DNA from: Purshia tridentata
Lineage: Eukaryota; Streptophyta; Magnoliopsida; Rosales; Rosaceae
Direction of reading: 5' to 3'
Length of the DNA: 64,000 nucleotides
Assembly: GCA_003254885.1 (NCBI GenBank)
Contig: QANT01000025.1
Span: forward strand, 1 to 64,000
In this document: positions 35,301-45,474 of the stretch, in pieces
Layout of the letters: every line of letters starts with the position of its first letter
Position numbering within the stretch: position 1 is the first letter of the stretch
Made by a program: the position numbers and the translations under genes
The notes under the pieces: generated by a model
The model's input: only the letters and a program-made list of their open reading frames with translations
Told to the model about the DNA's origin: nothing
Databases searched by the model: none

Positions 35301-35511
35301 GAACATCGAAGAATTGCACAGCGACTTTGAGAGCGTTGGAGTATTTCTGGGCAATGGCGCCGGGAGGCCCTGGAACCGGAGCCGCGTCGTCGTCGTGGGA
35401 GCTTTTGATTTTGTGTCTGATTAGGAGTACTATGCCGGTAACCACGAAAGCCAAGACTACCAACGCCACGAGCCATCCGCACCATCCCTTGGACCCAGAT
35501 TTAGCTGTCAT
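32390..35511 (-). CDS. Membrane-anchored endo-1,4-beta-glucanase, endoglucanase 10-like (6 exons)
   Basis: GH9 endoglucanase resembling Arabidopsis endoglucanase 10 (At1g75680, recalled). Exons on the minus strand are 35511-35295, 35164-34881, 34656-34219, 33745-33604, 32998-32832 and 32722-32390, giving 526 residues, close to the recalled 525. A short cytosolic N-terminus is followed by one membrane span (about residues 13-31), making a type II anchor as in KORRIGAN-like enzymes. The GH9 domain runs from about 55 to the end. The catalytic region YDAGDH has Asp105 and Asp108. The His signature VHHRGASIP is at 442-450. The Asp/Glu signature (YVDSRNN...GEP) has Asp490 and the presumed proton donor Glu499. 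All key residues are present. The role is cellulose/xyloglucan remodelling at the cell surface (family inference). The ATG at 35511 is the first in frame. Confidence 0.95.
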
Positions 35512-35608
35512 TTTTGAGCTCAAACCAGCCAACCAAACACAACACTAGAGGAGTAGAAGAGATCTATCTACCACATTGTGACAATGGGGATCTGGGTTTT
35601 GGGGAAGA

Positions 35609-35618
35609 ATTTATATTT
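35609..35618 (-). promoter_or_regulatory. TATA-like element of the GH9 gene
   Basis: The minus strand reads CAAATATAAA-like AT-rich sequence about 100 bp upstream of the ATG. It is a weak match, listed because the spacing is suitable. Confidence 0.3.
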
Positions 35619-35619
35619 G

Positions 35620-36700
35620 CGGATGAAAATGTGGTTAATATTTGGAACAGACTCTTCTAATTGGGAATTTGGTAAAAGATTGGCGCTCGTCGAATCGGAA
35701 GTTCGGAACTCAGATTTTTGTTTTCTTTCTTTGTTTATTGTTTTGTTTGTTGGACAGGACATTGCACCGACAAAGCTGCAAGGTTTGTTTATTTTCGCCG
35801 TCTTTTACGTTATTGAATGACGAAAATACCCCTCATTACTAGCTAGCTGGCTGGGAAATTAAGCTGGGATTGCCACTTGGCAGTTTGTGGCTAGCTAGAT
35901 GCTTAGATCTGTGATAGACGAAGTCAAAAGTGACCAAGACTCGAATCCGCCGTTGATTTCCCGAAGGACTGGAAGATTTTGACCGTTAAACTCACCACCG
36001 ACAGAAGGGTGAAACAAATTGACTGCGGATCTTAAAAGCCCTTTTTAAGCTTTTTGGTTTTTTCTGGTGCAACTGTGTAGTGGAGTAGCGGACGATCTAG
36101 ATTCGGTTAATGGGTTGTTGTCAGATCTGATGGGTTGATGGACCAGTCCTTTCATTTTGTTTGGACAAATAATTATACAATTAATTAAAAATGATGCTTG
36201 AAAGATTCGACAAAATTAATTGGACCACATTCATGAATTACATTGTTTATCACAACACAGGCTAGCGGTGAAACTCTGTATTTGTATGGTTGGACCTCAC
36301 TCACTTAGTCACGTGTATGAGTTATTCTTATACTATATTGTTCAGCACTTCAATTATACAAAAGAATTCACTTATATAGCTGAGTTATGCTTTTATTAGT
36401 GGCATGGCATGATATAAAATGAGGTACAAGCATGTGATCGAAATAGTCAGGTTAATTTTAACATAATTAAGTAATTTCCCAATCATGAAGCAGATTGGAT
36501 GGTTAGATCTTTAAGTTTTCAAACAATAATGCAGCTTGAAGTTGGTAATATGATTCATATAACTATTAATTCATGAACCATATCAATCGATCACTCATGA
36601 AAAATAAAGGCCAACCCAACAAACACAAACACTTAACTCCTCAATTTCAACTTGATTTTTTAAACATGGCCATGAAGAGGGCAAAACAAAAAAAAAAGGA
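35620..36700. other. Intergenic upstream of the F-box/Myb complex
   Basis: No domain-bearing frame. This is the GH9 promoter side and spacer leading into the duplicated block that begins near 36703. Confidence 0.55.
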
Positions 36701-36702
36701 AT

Positions 36703-37640
36703 TGTACAACTAGTAATGGGTCAAAATTACCAGAGCAAAGATTTGTTAAATTAAAACACAAAAAAATGGCTCAGCCAAATATTATATGCACCTGCAGCTA
36801 GACAAACCCAATAAGAAAGCCAGCAAGTGAAACAAATAATTAGCAATCCAAAACAGCCGCACCAGATCAAAAACTGCTGCAAGTCCAATCCAATTTAATA
36901 AAAGTTGGAGTTGCTCAAGCCTCTCAAGGTATATATTGAAAATTTCTGCTTTTTAATTAATAAATGTGCATAGATACTACAGAATGGTCATCTGATGATC
37001 GTCAGGGAGATCATCAATACTAAAATTCATCAATTGGTCATCTGATGATCGTCTTCTTGTTGCTGATGATGGTGACGGTGATCTTTTTGATCTTTTTTAA
37101 GTGATGGACATGATCAGAGGCCAGTGCTCCAAGGGACGACCAAGATCTACTCAACACATAGGCAAAACCGTCCAAATAATCCGATGGCCAAGATTATGAC
37201 ACATCATCTAGCATAATTATTATTTTTATTTTTATTATTTTCAAAGCTGACAGTCACTTGTTTCCAAACCTTAGTAGAAACGTAAGCAAAAGGGTAATTT
37301 TATTAAATATACCCTTTAATTAACAAATTAATTAAAGGGTATATTTAATAAAATTACCCTAAGCAAAATTGTTCAAATTCTCAATTCCTCAAACTGAAAG
37401 TCCCAATCTGTCAACAAAGTTAGCAGTAAAGTCCCAATTTTTCAACAAATTTAGTAAAGTCCCAATCTTTCGACAGATGTAGCAGAAAATAGGAAGCATT
37501 CAGTCCGATCCCAACTCACAGATAACAAAAACTCAAAAAGAGACTGGAAAACAGAGTGAGAAAGTGAGAAAACCACCAAGAGGAAGACGACGACGGCGAC
37601 AAGAATGGATTTGGCGACCACGAAAATGAAATAAGAAATG
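36703..37640 (-). pseudogene. Gutted copy of the downstream F-box gene
   Basis: 36703-36990 matches the 3' flank of the intact F-box gene (40955-41345), including the shared CTCAAGCCTCTCAAGGTATA. From about 37003 the match jumps to the F-box gene's N-terminal coding end (42765-42900), shared GGGAGATCATCAATA. It then continues into the leader (37385-37640 versus 43210-43560). About 1.4 kb of coding sequence, including most of the F-box and the whole C-terminal part, is missing. The junction carries a duplicated 19-bp segment (36985-37003 and 37035-37053). A 68-bp palindromic insertion lies at 37292-37359. Confidence 0.85.
37292..37359. mobile_element. 68-bp perfect palindrome with 9-bp target duplications
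   Basis: Two 32-bp arms (37292-37323 and 37328-37359) are exact reverse complements around a 4-nt CAAA loop. Each end begins GGGTAATTTT. The flanks are identical 9-mers, TAAGCAAAA, at 37283-37291 and 37360-37368. A 9-bp target duplication is characteristic of Mutator-like (MULE) transposition, so I read this as a minimal MULE-derived foldback MITE. The whole element is terminal repeat. Confidence 0.85.
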
Positions 37641-37941
37641 CGGAGAATGTAGCAAAATTTCAAGTAAGTTGCTTTTTTTACTGGATTTAAGTTTATATTA
37701 TAATATTTAATATTCTATTATACATGTTGGGATTTAGAAAATTTTACAATCTTAGTATGGAATAGGATCGCATGTGGTTCTAGTATGGGATGAGACCATC
37801 TTACGTGATCTTTCGTTCCATATTAGCTTAAGCTTTATAGTGTATTGGTAAAGTACTTATCACAAAAATAGAGAATTTCATTATCTAAATTATTAAGCAT
37901 GCCAATGCCATGCCATCTGTCTTGTATGTTTGATTTAATTG

Positions 37942-40271
37942 ATGGTGACGTATATTCTCTTCTGGCCTGAAGCTGAATCTGTATTTGACATTAGAGAGGG
38001 GTGTGTATCAAATCAAATGGTTGAGTGTCAATCGGATCAGGATCAATCGAGGGCCAAATGGACAACACCATCTACTAAAATATTTGCAGACTTGCTGGTT
38101 CAGCAGATAAGAAAAGGAAATAGGAGAAGCGGTGGTTTTTCAAAGTTAGCATGGAAGATTATACGAGATGATTTCAATAGGCAGACAGGTCTCAAATTTG
38201 ATAAGCAACAATTGAAGAACCACCTTGATGTTCTTAGGAAGAGATACAATTCTGTAAAGGCAATTCACCACCACACTGGCTTTACTTGGGATGCTGGTCA
38301 GTGTATGGTCCTAGCTGACGATAATGTATGGCAAAAGTACATTGAGGTTGGTTTATTTCCTGAATAATTTTCTAGGATGATGTGTGGCAAAAGTATATAT
38401 ATGGTCCTAGTTGGTATTTCCTTAACGCTACAAGGCTTCTCAAATGGCATCATATATGCAGGCACATCCTGAGGCTGACACCATCAGGAAAAAGGGTTGT
38501 GATATATATGAACAGCTATGCATTATCTTCTCATCAGATTCTGACACCATTGGAAAACAAGCCTTTTCCATTTCAGGAGCAGCCGTGGATCAGGTACCTC
38601 TGTTTGTTTTCATGGGTTTTAGATGTCATCCATCATTTCCTTCACCTTGCCTTAGTAGAATTAATACTTCCATTATTTTAGACTGATGAACAGCAATCCA
38701 GGGCCAAGTGGACTATATCTCTTGAGAAGTTATTTGCAGATTTGATGCTTGAGCAGGTTCTGCAAGGAAATAGGTTGAACAATGCTTTTAGTAATAAAGC
38801 ATCGAAGTATATACACCATGAATTTAATAGACAAACAAGGTTAAATTATGATAAGCAGCAATTAAAGAATCATCATGGTGTCTTGAGAAGGTTGTACCAT
38901 AGTGTAAAGGCACTTCTTGATCTGAAAGGCTTTACTTGGGACAAGTCTCGATGCATGGTAATTGCTGAGAATGATGTGTGGACAAATTATATCAAGGTTA
39001 GATTCACTCCTTATAAATTACAGTTGCCTGATTGTTTCTTCCATTTCCTTAGTATTCTTCTCATAAAGTTGCATTTACAGAAGCATCCTGAAATTGAGGC
39101 AGTAAGAGTTAAAGGATGTCCACTTTATGAACTGTTGGACAGGATATTTTCAGAGCCAGGCAATGCTGAAAATAATGCCTTCCCTGAACCACAGATAACT
39201 GCTTCCCAGGTACTTGTGCTGTACATTTCATTGCTGATTATAGGTGTGATGCATTTATTCACCAGATCTTTAAACTTATACAAAGTTTGTTTCTTGAAAT
39301 ATATTCTAGATAGATAGTCTACCTAGTGAAGATCAATCAAGAGCAAAGTGGTCTGTGTTTCTGGATAAGATACTTGTAGATTTGTTGATTGAGCAAACTC
39401 TACAGAATAAGATATCTAACAAGAAAGCATGGAAACATATACGGGAGGAATTCAATTACAGAACTGGTTTGAAGTTTGATGGTGAACAGTTGAGGAATCA
39501 CCAAAATGTTCTGAGAAGGTTGTATAATAGTATAAAGTCCCTTCTTGATCAAAGCGGTTTTAGTTGGGATGATTCTCAGCATATGGTAGTGGCTGATGAT
39601 GAATCATGGGGAAAGTATATCAGGGTACATCCTCTACGGATCTCAAGTTTGTACTAAATTGTCATTGCAGTGTTGACAAGCTTATGGTATTCTACTTGCA
39701 GGCACATCCTGAGGCAGAAACAATGAGAGACAAGGAGTGCCCTATTTTCAAACAGTTGTGCACATTATTTTCAGGGTCAAGAGCTGAAGGTAGAGACGCT
39801 CAATCAAGCAATGATTCAAAGTTGGATGAACTAATAGTCAAAGAGGATGCTCCTGAAACTGCTAGTGTTTCTGCTGAACCTGCAGTGGATGAGGCATCAT
39901 CACGATTATCTGAGGAGGTAAATATGTCCACTGGAAGAAATAAGCGCCGGATTAAGATGCAACCACTTAGTTCAAGTCGTCAGAGGAGAGTCTGTAGGGA
40001 AACTAGTCACACTGGGCTTCATGCTGTTTCCCAACATGAGGAGGTTCCCTCAACAAACAAGAGAACCGCAGCCGCACCAACACATAGTGGTGACCGATTC
40101 TCAATATCCAGTTGCATTGAAGTATTGAACGAGATGGCGGGGGTTGATGAAGAGCTTTATCTGGCTGCTTCGGATTTGTTCCAGGTCCCTGACCGGAGGG
40201 AAACATTTATATGCATCAAAAGCGATATCAAATTGGCATGGCTCAAGGCCAAGTGTAAATTTCTTTTGTAG
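37942..40271 (+). CDS. Protein with three Myb/SANT-like cassettes (6 exons)
   Basis: Putative DNA-binding protein of the Myb/SANT-like (Myb_DNA-bind_3, L10-interacting-MYB-like) family. Exons: 37942-38346, 38462-38593, 38682-38996, 39081-39209, 39310-39624 and 39702-40271. The protein is 621 residues from ATG 37942 or 596 from ATG 38017; the later start sits just before the first domain. The exons form three exon pairs. Each long exon encodes QSRAKW..FADLL..Q, a helix ending LKNH..LR..Y.S.K and a GF.WD..Q.MV..D..W..YI block. Each following exon opens with (A/K)HPE(A/I) and ends in an acidic/Ser segment. The first and last long exons keep F.R/YRTGLKFD, while the middle one is more divergent. 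The C-terminal exon adds SISSCIEVLNEMAGVDEELY..A..LF and IKSDIKLAWLKAKC, the usual tail of this family. The Myb/SANT-like domain is related to the ORF1 proteins of PIF/Harbinger transposons. Specific targets are unknown. Confidence 0.9.
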
Positions 40272-40720
40272 AATATTTGTGTAAACCCCTAATGAAAATT
40301 TCAAGTACAAGACTCTTTTTCAAGGACTAATTACACCATATCATATCAGCATAATGATTTGTAATTTAAATATATATTCCTACTCTGTACACCCTTTAAC
40401 TTTGTTGAAAATAATAATTATTTTATTCAGAATATGTATCACATATATGAAAAAGAACATGGAAAAATGCAAACAGCAACTTGAAAGTTGCTGGACGCAG
40501 CGTTTAGGAGACCGGGAAACAGCCTTTTAATAAGTTGTTAGCTGTAAATGAGACGTGTGAAACGAACCAATCATGTCTTATCAGGTCCTAAATCACATTC
40601 CAATTACAAGTTACAGACTTGATACTGAGAATGAGGATTTGGCTCTGCAATTCATGTACACCTAGTTCGACATCAATGTGAAAAGGCTAGCAAGTTTAGG
40701 TCTGTCGTCAAGAGTAATAT
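40272..40720. other. Short spacer after the triple Myb/SANT gene
   Basis: Contains its 3' UTR. There is no frame of note and no match seen to the 37640-37900 region that precedes the gene. Confidence 0.5.
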
Positions 40721-40724
40721 GAGC

Positions 40725-40915
40725 ATGCCATCTATCTTCGATGTTTAATTGGTGGTGATATAATGTTCTGGCCTCAAGCTGGAGCTGCCTTTGACATTAG
40801 AGGGGTGATCAAATCAAACGGTTTGAGTGTCAGTCGAATCAGGATCAATCAAGGGCCAAATGAATAACTAATATCTACTAAAATATTTGCCGACTTGTTG
40901 GGATGTTGCCCAGGA
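40725..40915 (+). pseudogene. Stub of the Myb/SANT gene 5' end
   Basis: Matches 37909-38100, the leader and first codons of the intact gene upstream. Shared blocks include TTCTGGCCT(C/G)AAGCTG, TTTGACATTAGAG, AATCAGGATCAATC and ATCTACTAAAATATTTGC. Several small indels and substitutions break the frame, and homology stops before the first SANT-like helix. It therefore encodes no domain. It directly abuts the 3' flank of the F-box gene copy. Confidence 0.85.
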
Positions 40916-41516
40916 TATGACAAAAGCCAAGCCAAATAAAATTAATAAATAAATGTGTACAACTAGCTAGCAGAGGACCAAAACCAGAGCAATGATATTA
41001 TAAAACACAAGAAAATGGCACGAGTCGAAAATCAAAGCCAAATATATATGCAGCAGCAGCTAGATAAGCTCGAGAGGAAAGGAGATCACTTTGGGCATGC
41101 TGCATAAATCCAAGCTCTAGTCGAAACTAACCAGAGAAAGGAAATGCCAACCACAACAAAAAATTAACAAAGCCAAAACAGAATACCAAGTACTGCACCA
41201 GAAAAACTAAAACCTAACACTATATATGCATTGCGAGTCCAATTCAACTTATTAAAAGTTCCGACTTGCTCAAGCCTCTCAAGGTATATATTGAAGATTT
41301 CTTCTTCATATGATAACCAGTGCATAGATATAAATACAGAATGATTTAAATTCATAGTGCTCTTGATCTTTATAAGATTAGAATAAATAGTTTACCAAAA
41401 TAAATAATAAAAACAAACGATGAAATGAGCAGCACATACAAGTGCACTGCTGTCAAATATATATAATCTAACTCTAATCAATAAAATTTTAGTATTTATA
41501 TCTTCCTACATACTAG

Positions 41517-42908
41517 CTAGCTACTAGTTCCTCCACCATGGGCTTGCTGATCATGGGACGGGGATGCATGCTGTGGCAGTCTAGGAACTGGTGTCGGCCA
41601 CCATGGGAGCACAAGTGGGAATAATTTATCAGAGACTTCAGTTTTAGTCTTTCCTGCAGCTAACTTTGACCACTTTCTTGTACGAATGTCGCATCTAACA
41701 ATATCTCCATCGATATATAGATACAAGATATCCTCATTATTTGGGTCAAAATGTAATATCTCAACGGCCAATCTATAATCATCCGGAATCATATTTTCAT
41801 CCAGTGAATACTCCCTCATGTCTTTCAAATGAAATTTGCCAGTTCCATCATGATCTCGTTCTTCTTTCAACTCCCAAACATATAGAGTAGACTGGTCGAA
41901 GTCGCACACCCGTAGCCACCCTCTGCAGACACCAACGAACTCAAGTACAACAGTCCCTCCATCTACAGAGTCAGCTAGGTCATTAACAATACGACTTTTA
42001 CAACAACCAATAATATCGTCACCTTTACTAGTACAAGTAATGTTATTCATCATGAAGGGATCCAACTCAAAGATTCGGCCATCCATATCCACCCAATATA
42101 ACATTCCATTGTAAGCAAAGCTTTGGTTGCCAGCCATACTGTGATAACTAAGTGGGGATGATATGACTGACTCTTTCCATTCACCAGTCTCAAAAGAAAA
42201 CAACTCCACATGGAATTTGAGGGAATTATTTTTCTTATTATATTCTTCAGAAGGAACAAATCTCACAACCTTGCACCTATACTCAGCATTAACCTGGACA
42301 ATGTTATATAATCCTTTCCGATCATCATCTTCATTATGGTTAAAATAGGGAATATCGCAGATGAATCCCACTCCCACTGTATTTTCCCATTGAGTAGGGG
42401 TGGGAGGAAGCGCAACCCACTGCCTGGTGTACGGATTGCAGATGTAGTAATCGCGTTGATGGTGTTCACTTGCACAACACAAAACTAAGTCATTATACGT
42501 CCCAACCACAACCGGCTCTTTCTTCAAACCATGGACAGTCATCAGTCTTTTGAACACCGGAGACCAGATTCTAGTAAGGATTTCCTCCCCTTTGGGGTTT
42601 ATCAGAGTGCTTGTTCTTAAAGTTCGCTTATCCATTTGGAGACGCAGAAAGCGGCCAATGAAATAAGGATCAGAGATGAGAGTGCACCAGCGCTTTGACA
42701 CACACCTATATTGAACAACCAATTTATTGGAAGCAAGTCGACAGAGGATTTCAGCCAATACAACATCAGGGAGATCATCAATATACATAATATTCATCAA
42801 TTTTGTTGATGATGATTTTTTGGATCTTTTGAAGTGATGAATATGATCACAGGCCGGAAGGGACGACTGGAATCTACTCCATCCTTTGGTAGCAGTATCA
42901 CGCCTCAT
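41517..42908 (-). CDS. F-box protein (intact, single coding exon)
   Basis: 463-residue protein. An F-box lies at about 42-85 (YIDDLPDVVLAEILCRL.. then YRCVSKRWCTLISDPYF), so it is expected to bind SKP1 as the substrate-receptor subunit of an SCF ubiquitin ligase. The rest resembles an F-box-associated beta-propeller-like region, with PKGEE, YICNPYTRQWVALPP, VELFSFETGEWKESV, YNGMLYWVDMDGRIFELDP, WLRVCDFDQSTLYVWELKE and DIRTRKWSKLA strands. The substrate is unknown. Residues 1-40 are basic and Ser-rich. The start is ATG 42908, about 80 bp downstream of a TATATA sequence. A CAG/GTACG donor near 43133 and an AG acceptor just before the ATG allow a 5' UTR intron. A truncated sister copy lies at 36.7-37.6 kb. 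Confidence 0.9.
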   Translation of the reverse strand: MRRDTATKGWSRFQSSLPACDHIHHFKRSKKSSSTKLMNIMYIDDLPDVVLAEILCRLASNKLVVQYRCVSKRWCTLISDPYFIGRFLRLQMDKRTLRTSTLINPKGEEILTRIWSPVFKRLMTVHGLKKEPVVVGTYNDLVLCCASEHHQRDYYICNPYTRQWVALPPTPTQWENTVGVGFICDIPYFNHNEDDDRKGLYNIVQVNAEYRCKVVRFVPSEEYNKKNNSLKFHVELFSFETGEWKESVISSPLSYHSMAGNQSFAYNGMLYWVDMDGRIFELDPFMMNNITCTSKGDDIIGCCKSRIVNDLADSVDGGTVVLEFVGVCRGWLRVCDFDQSTLYVWELKEERDHDGTGKFHLKDMREYSLDENMIPDDYRLAVEILHFDPNNEDILYLYIDGDIVRCDIRTRKWSKLAAGKTKTEVSDKLFPLVLPWWPTPVPRLPQHASPSHDQQAHGGGTSS

Positions 42909-42985
42909 GGCGGCAGAAACTTGGACAACTGATATCTAGCCTAGGTTCTTACTCCAACACTGAAATAGAAATAGAATAGGAAGGA

Positions 42986-42994
42986 CATATATAG
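42986..42994 (-). promoter_or_regulatory. TATA-like sequence before the F-box gene
   Basis: The minus strand reads CTATATATGT, about 80 bp upstream of the ATG. It could instead lie inside a 5' UTR intron if transcription starts near 43.5 kb. Confidence 0.35.
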
Positions 42995-43150
42995 TAGATT
43001 AATTTCTAGAAATACGATAGTAATCAACTAAGAATCCCAACACAAATAAAGAAATGTAATCATGAAACAATTAGAATACTACAAGAAATAGGAAACTAGG
43101 CTAGAATCAGAAATTAATGGGATTTTTTTCGTACCTGGAATCCGAACAAG

Positions 43151-43555
43151 AACCCAGATAGAAAAGGAAGCAACTTTGGCCAAATACTGATAGAGAAACA
43201 AATTAGCAGAATGTCCCAATTTTCAACAAAGTTAGCAGAAAATAGGAAGCAGTCAATCAGATCCAAGCAACCTGGAAAACAGAGTGAGAAACCCACCAAC
43301 ACAGGAGGAAGATGACTGCGAGAAGATTGGATCTGGAGACTACCGCAAAAACCCAGATAGAAACGGGAGCGACAATGGCCTCTAACACAGAAAGTCCCAA
43401 ATTTTAAACAAAGTTAGCAGAAAAAGGAAGCATTCAATTGGTCCCAACTCGTGCATAACGAAATCAACCTGGAAAACAGAGTGAGAAACCCACAAATACT
43501 AGATGAAGACGACGACAGCAAGAAGAATGGATTTGGCGACGACGATTTTTGGAAC
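43151..43555. repeat. Tandem duplication of the F-box gene leader, period about 199 bp
   Basis: Unit 1 (43151-43349) and unit 2 (43350 to about 43555) share AACCCAGATAGAAA, the TTAGCAGAAAA block and CCTGGAAAACAGAGTGAGAA, with moderate divergence. The same block appears in the gutted copy at 37385-37640, there with three short repeats of AAAGTCCCAAT. Confidence 0.85.
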
Positions 43556-44271
43556 CGTGACCTCCGTCTGTTTGTTTGTTTGTTTTTAGTACTCCTTTTC
43601 GTCTCAACTTGAAGTTGGATAAGAAAAATTACCCTTGGAGAAAAGACATTTTTATCCTTGTTCCCCATTTGAATTTTCGCTTCGTAGTTATATTATTATT
43701 AATTTATTAGGACTTTTTATTTTTTATTTTTTAGGACTTTAGGATTATTAGTGAAAAGCTACTAATTTCATATAGTGAAAAGCCATTTGAGTGGTTATGC
43801 CCTTCCTTCGCTGCATTGTTTCTCTTCAGCTTTTATAAATTTTGCGTTGTCACGAGTTTGAGTTCATTATGGATGCATATGTTGTTCGTTTGTCTTTTAA
43901 TTTTCTAGACTTCAAGGATACATAGAGGATTTATATTTGATAACCATCTCAATCTTCATTGAATTCTAAGAAGTTTGATCTTTATTTTGTAATATTGCAG
44001 TTCACTTTTTTATGATATGTATTTTGTGTTGAATTAACTTGTTATCCAGCATATTGCAATATTCTTGTAATTCTTTGATTTGTTACAATAAAATCTTTCA
44101 TTCAATTTTAGAAAAAGTAGTAAACACTTACAATTAGTTTATTTATTTTCCAGCCATTCTTTTATAGTTTGTTACTTGTTGCAACCCTTAATCAAAACTT
44201 ATTTTCCGTGTTTTTGGATTTTTTTGTCCCAAATTACGTTTCTAGCCTTTTTTCTTTTTTATGTAAACTAC

Positions 44272-44574
44272 GGCTTCGTTTGGTGTCTAGGATTGGATTT
44301 AAAAGGATAAGTGACAAATTCATGTGTATTTGAAGAAGAAATTTCTAAATTGAAGAAAGAAGATGGGAATAAGATAGATAAATTATAAAGAAAACTTATC
44401 ATTTCCAATCCCCTCAAAATGGTGGGATTAGTAAGAATAACATTTTCCTTGTGACTAAACTATTTTCTTTCCATCTTCTTTCTTTAAGTTAGAAAACACT
44501 CCATCTTTTTTCTTAAATGCACATGATTTTACCATTTATCCTTTCCAATCTAATCCTAGACACCAAATGAGACC
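44272..44574. mobile_element. TIR MITE, 303 bp
   Basis: Terminal inverted repeats of about 20 bp start GGCTTCGTTTGGTGTCTAGG on the left. The right end in reverse complement is GGTCTCATTTGGTGTCTAGG. The similarity continues inward with an AAAGGATAA block. TAC flanks both ends (44269-44271 and 44575-44577), a possible 3-bp target duplication. There is no coding capacity. The superfamily is uncertain: PIF/Harbinger by TIR and target size, hAT if a longer TSD is present. Confidence 0.75.
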
Positions 44575-45120
44575 TACGAGTCTATGATCACTTTTGTTTT
44601 ACATGATGTTGGCAGGACTCCAATCTTGGAGTCTCTAACTATGATATTTATAATAATAAATAAATAAATAACTCACTTTTTCTTTGTCTGAATAAATAAC
44701 TCACTCGAAAAGCCCAAATGATGAAATTCCTTTTATTTTCTTATGAATAGGTGTTTCAGTAATACAAACATAATGTGTAAGTTGCCACAAATATTATAAA
44801 AAAAAATACATCATCCATTCATACCTAGTTTTTATTCTTTTTATGGTAAATTAGCTTAAATCCTAAATACCGAGTAAAAGTTATACTTATTCTTGGGGCC
44901 TCGCAATGTCTTAAATTAATATTTCCCATGTTGATCTGTCATTCAAATGACGAATTTTTTAATTTCTTTTATTCTCTTTCTAATAGATGAATTGAAACCG
45001 CTTAGTATTGTCTAAGATTTATTTTGGGTTGATTTCAAAAGGCATAGATTTATCATTTTAGAGCTTGGGAAATAGGTATATCTCTTGAGTTTTAGGCTAT
45101 GCCCAAAAATTTATTGAGGG

Positions 45121-45474
45121 ATATAAACGTAACTTATTAAAAGACATTTGAAGTTTATTCTAGTAGGATTTAATATTATATTTTACAATTTTAAGTTTAG
45201 AGTTTAGGTTTGGGGTTTATGATTTTGTATTCATGACTTCAGCCCAATATCTTATAAGCTAAAACCCAAATCATACAGCCTAAGTCCTAAATACAATACG
45301 AAAATCAATTTCCAAAATTGAAACTCTCTCACTAAGTTACACTTATTTTGAAGAGCTACAATTTGATGAAACTGTAATTTTCATTGAGTTAAACTTTATC
45401 TTAGTCATTCATTGAGTTATATAAACGTAACTTTAGTCACATTTGAAGTTTATTATAATAGGATTTAATATTCT
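45121..45474. repeat. Diverged direct repeat, about 57 bp, offset 298 bp
   Basis: 45121-45178 and 45419-45474 share ATATAAACGTAACTT, ACATTTGAAGTTTATT and TAGGATTTAATATT, with small indels. Confidence 0.75.

Noticed and set aside
35512-35532. Upstream extension of the GH9 protein by seven residues
   Set aside because: It would need a TTG start. ATG 35511 gives a length and N-terminus matching the known relative.
42163-42348. Plus-strand frames inside the F-box coding region
   Set aside because: Shadows of the real gene on the other strand with no domain content.
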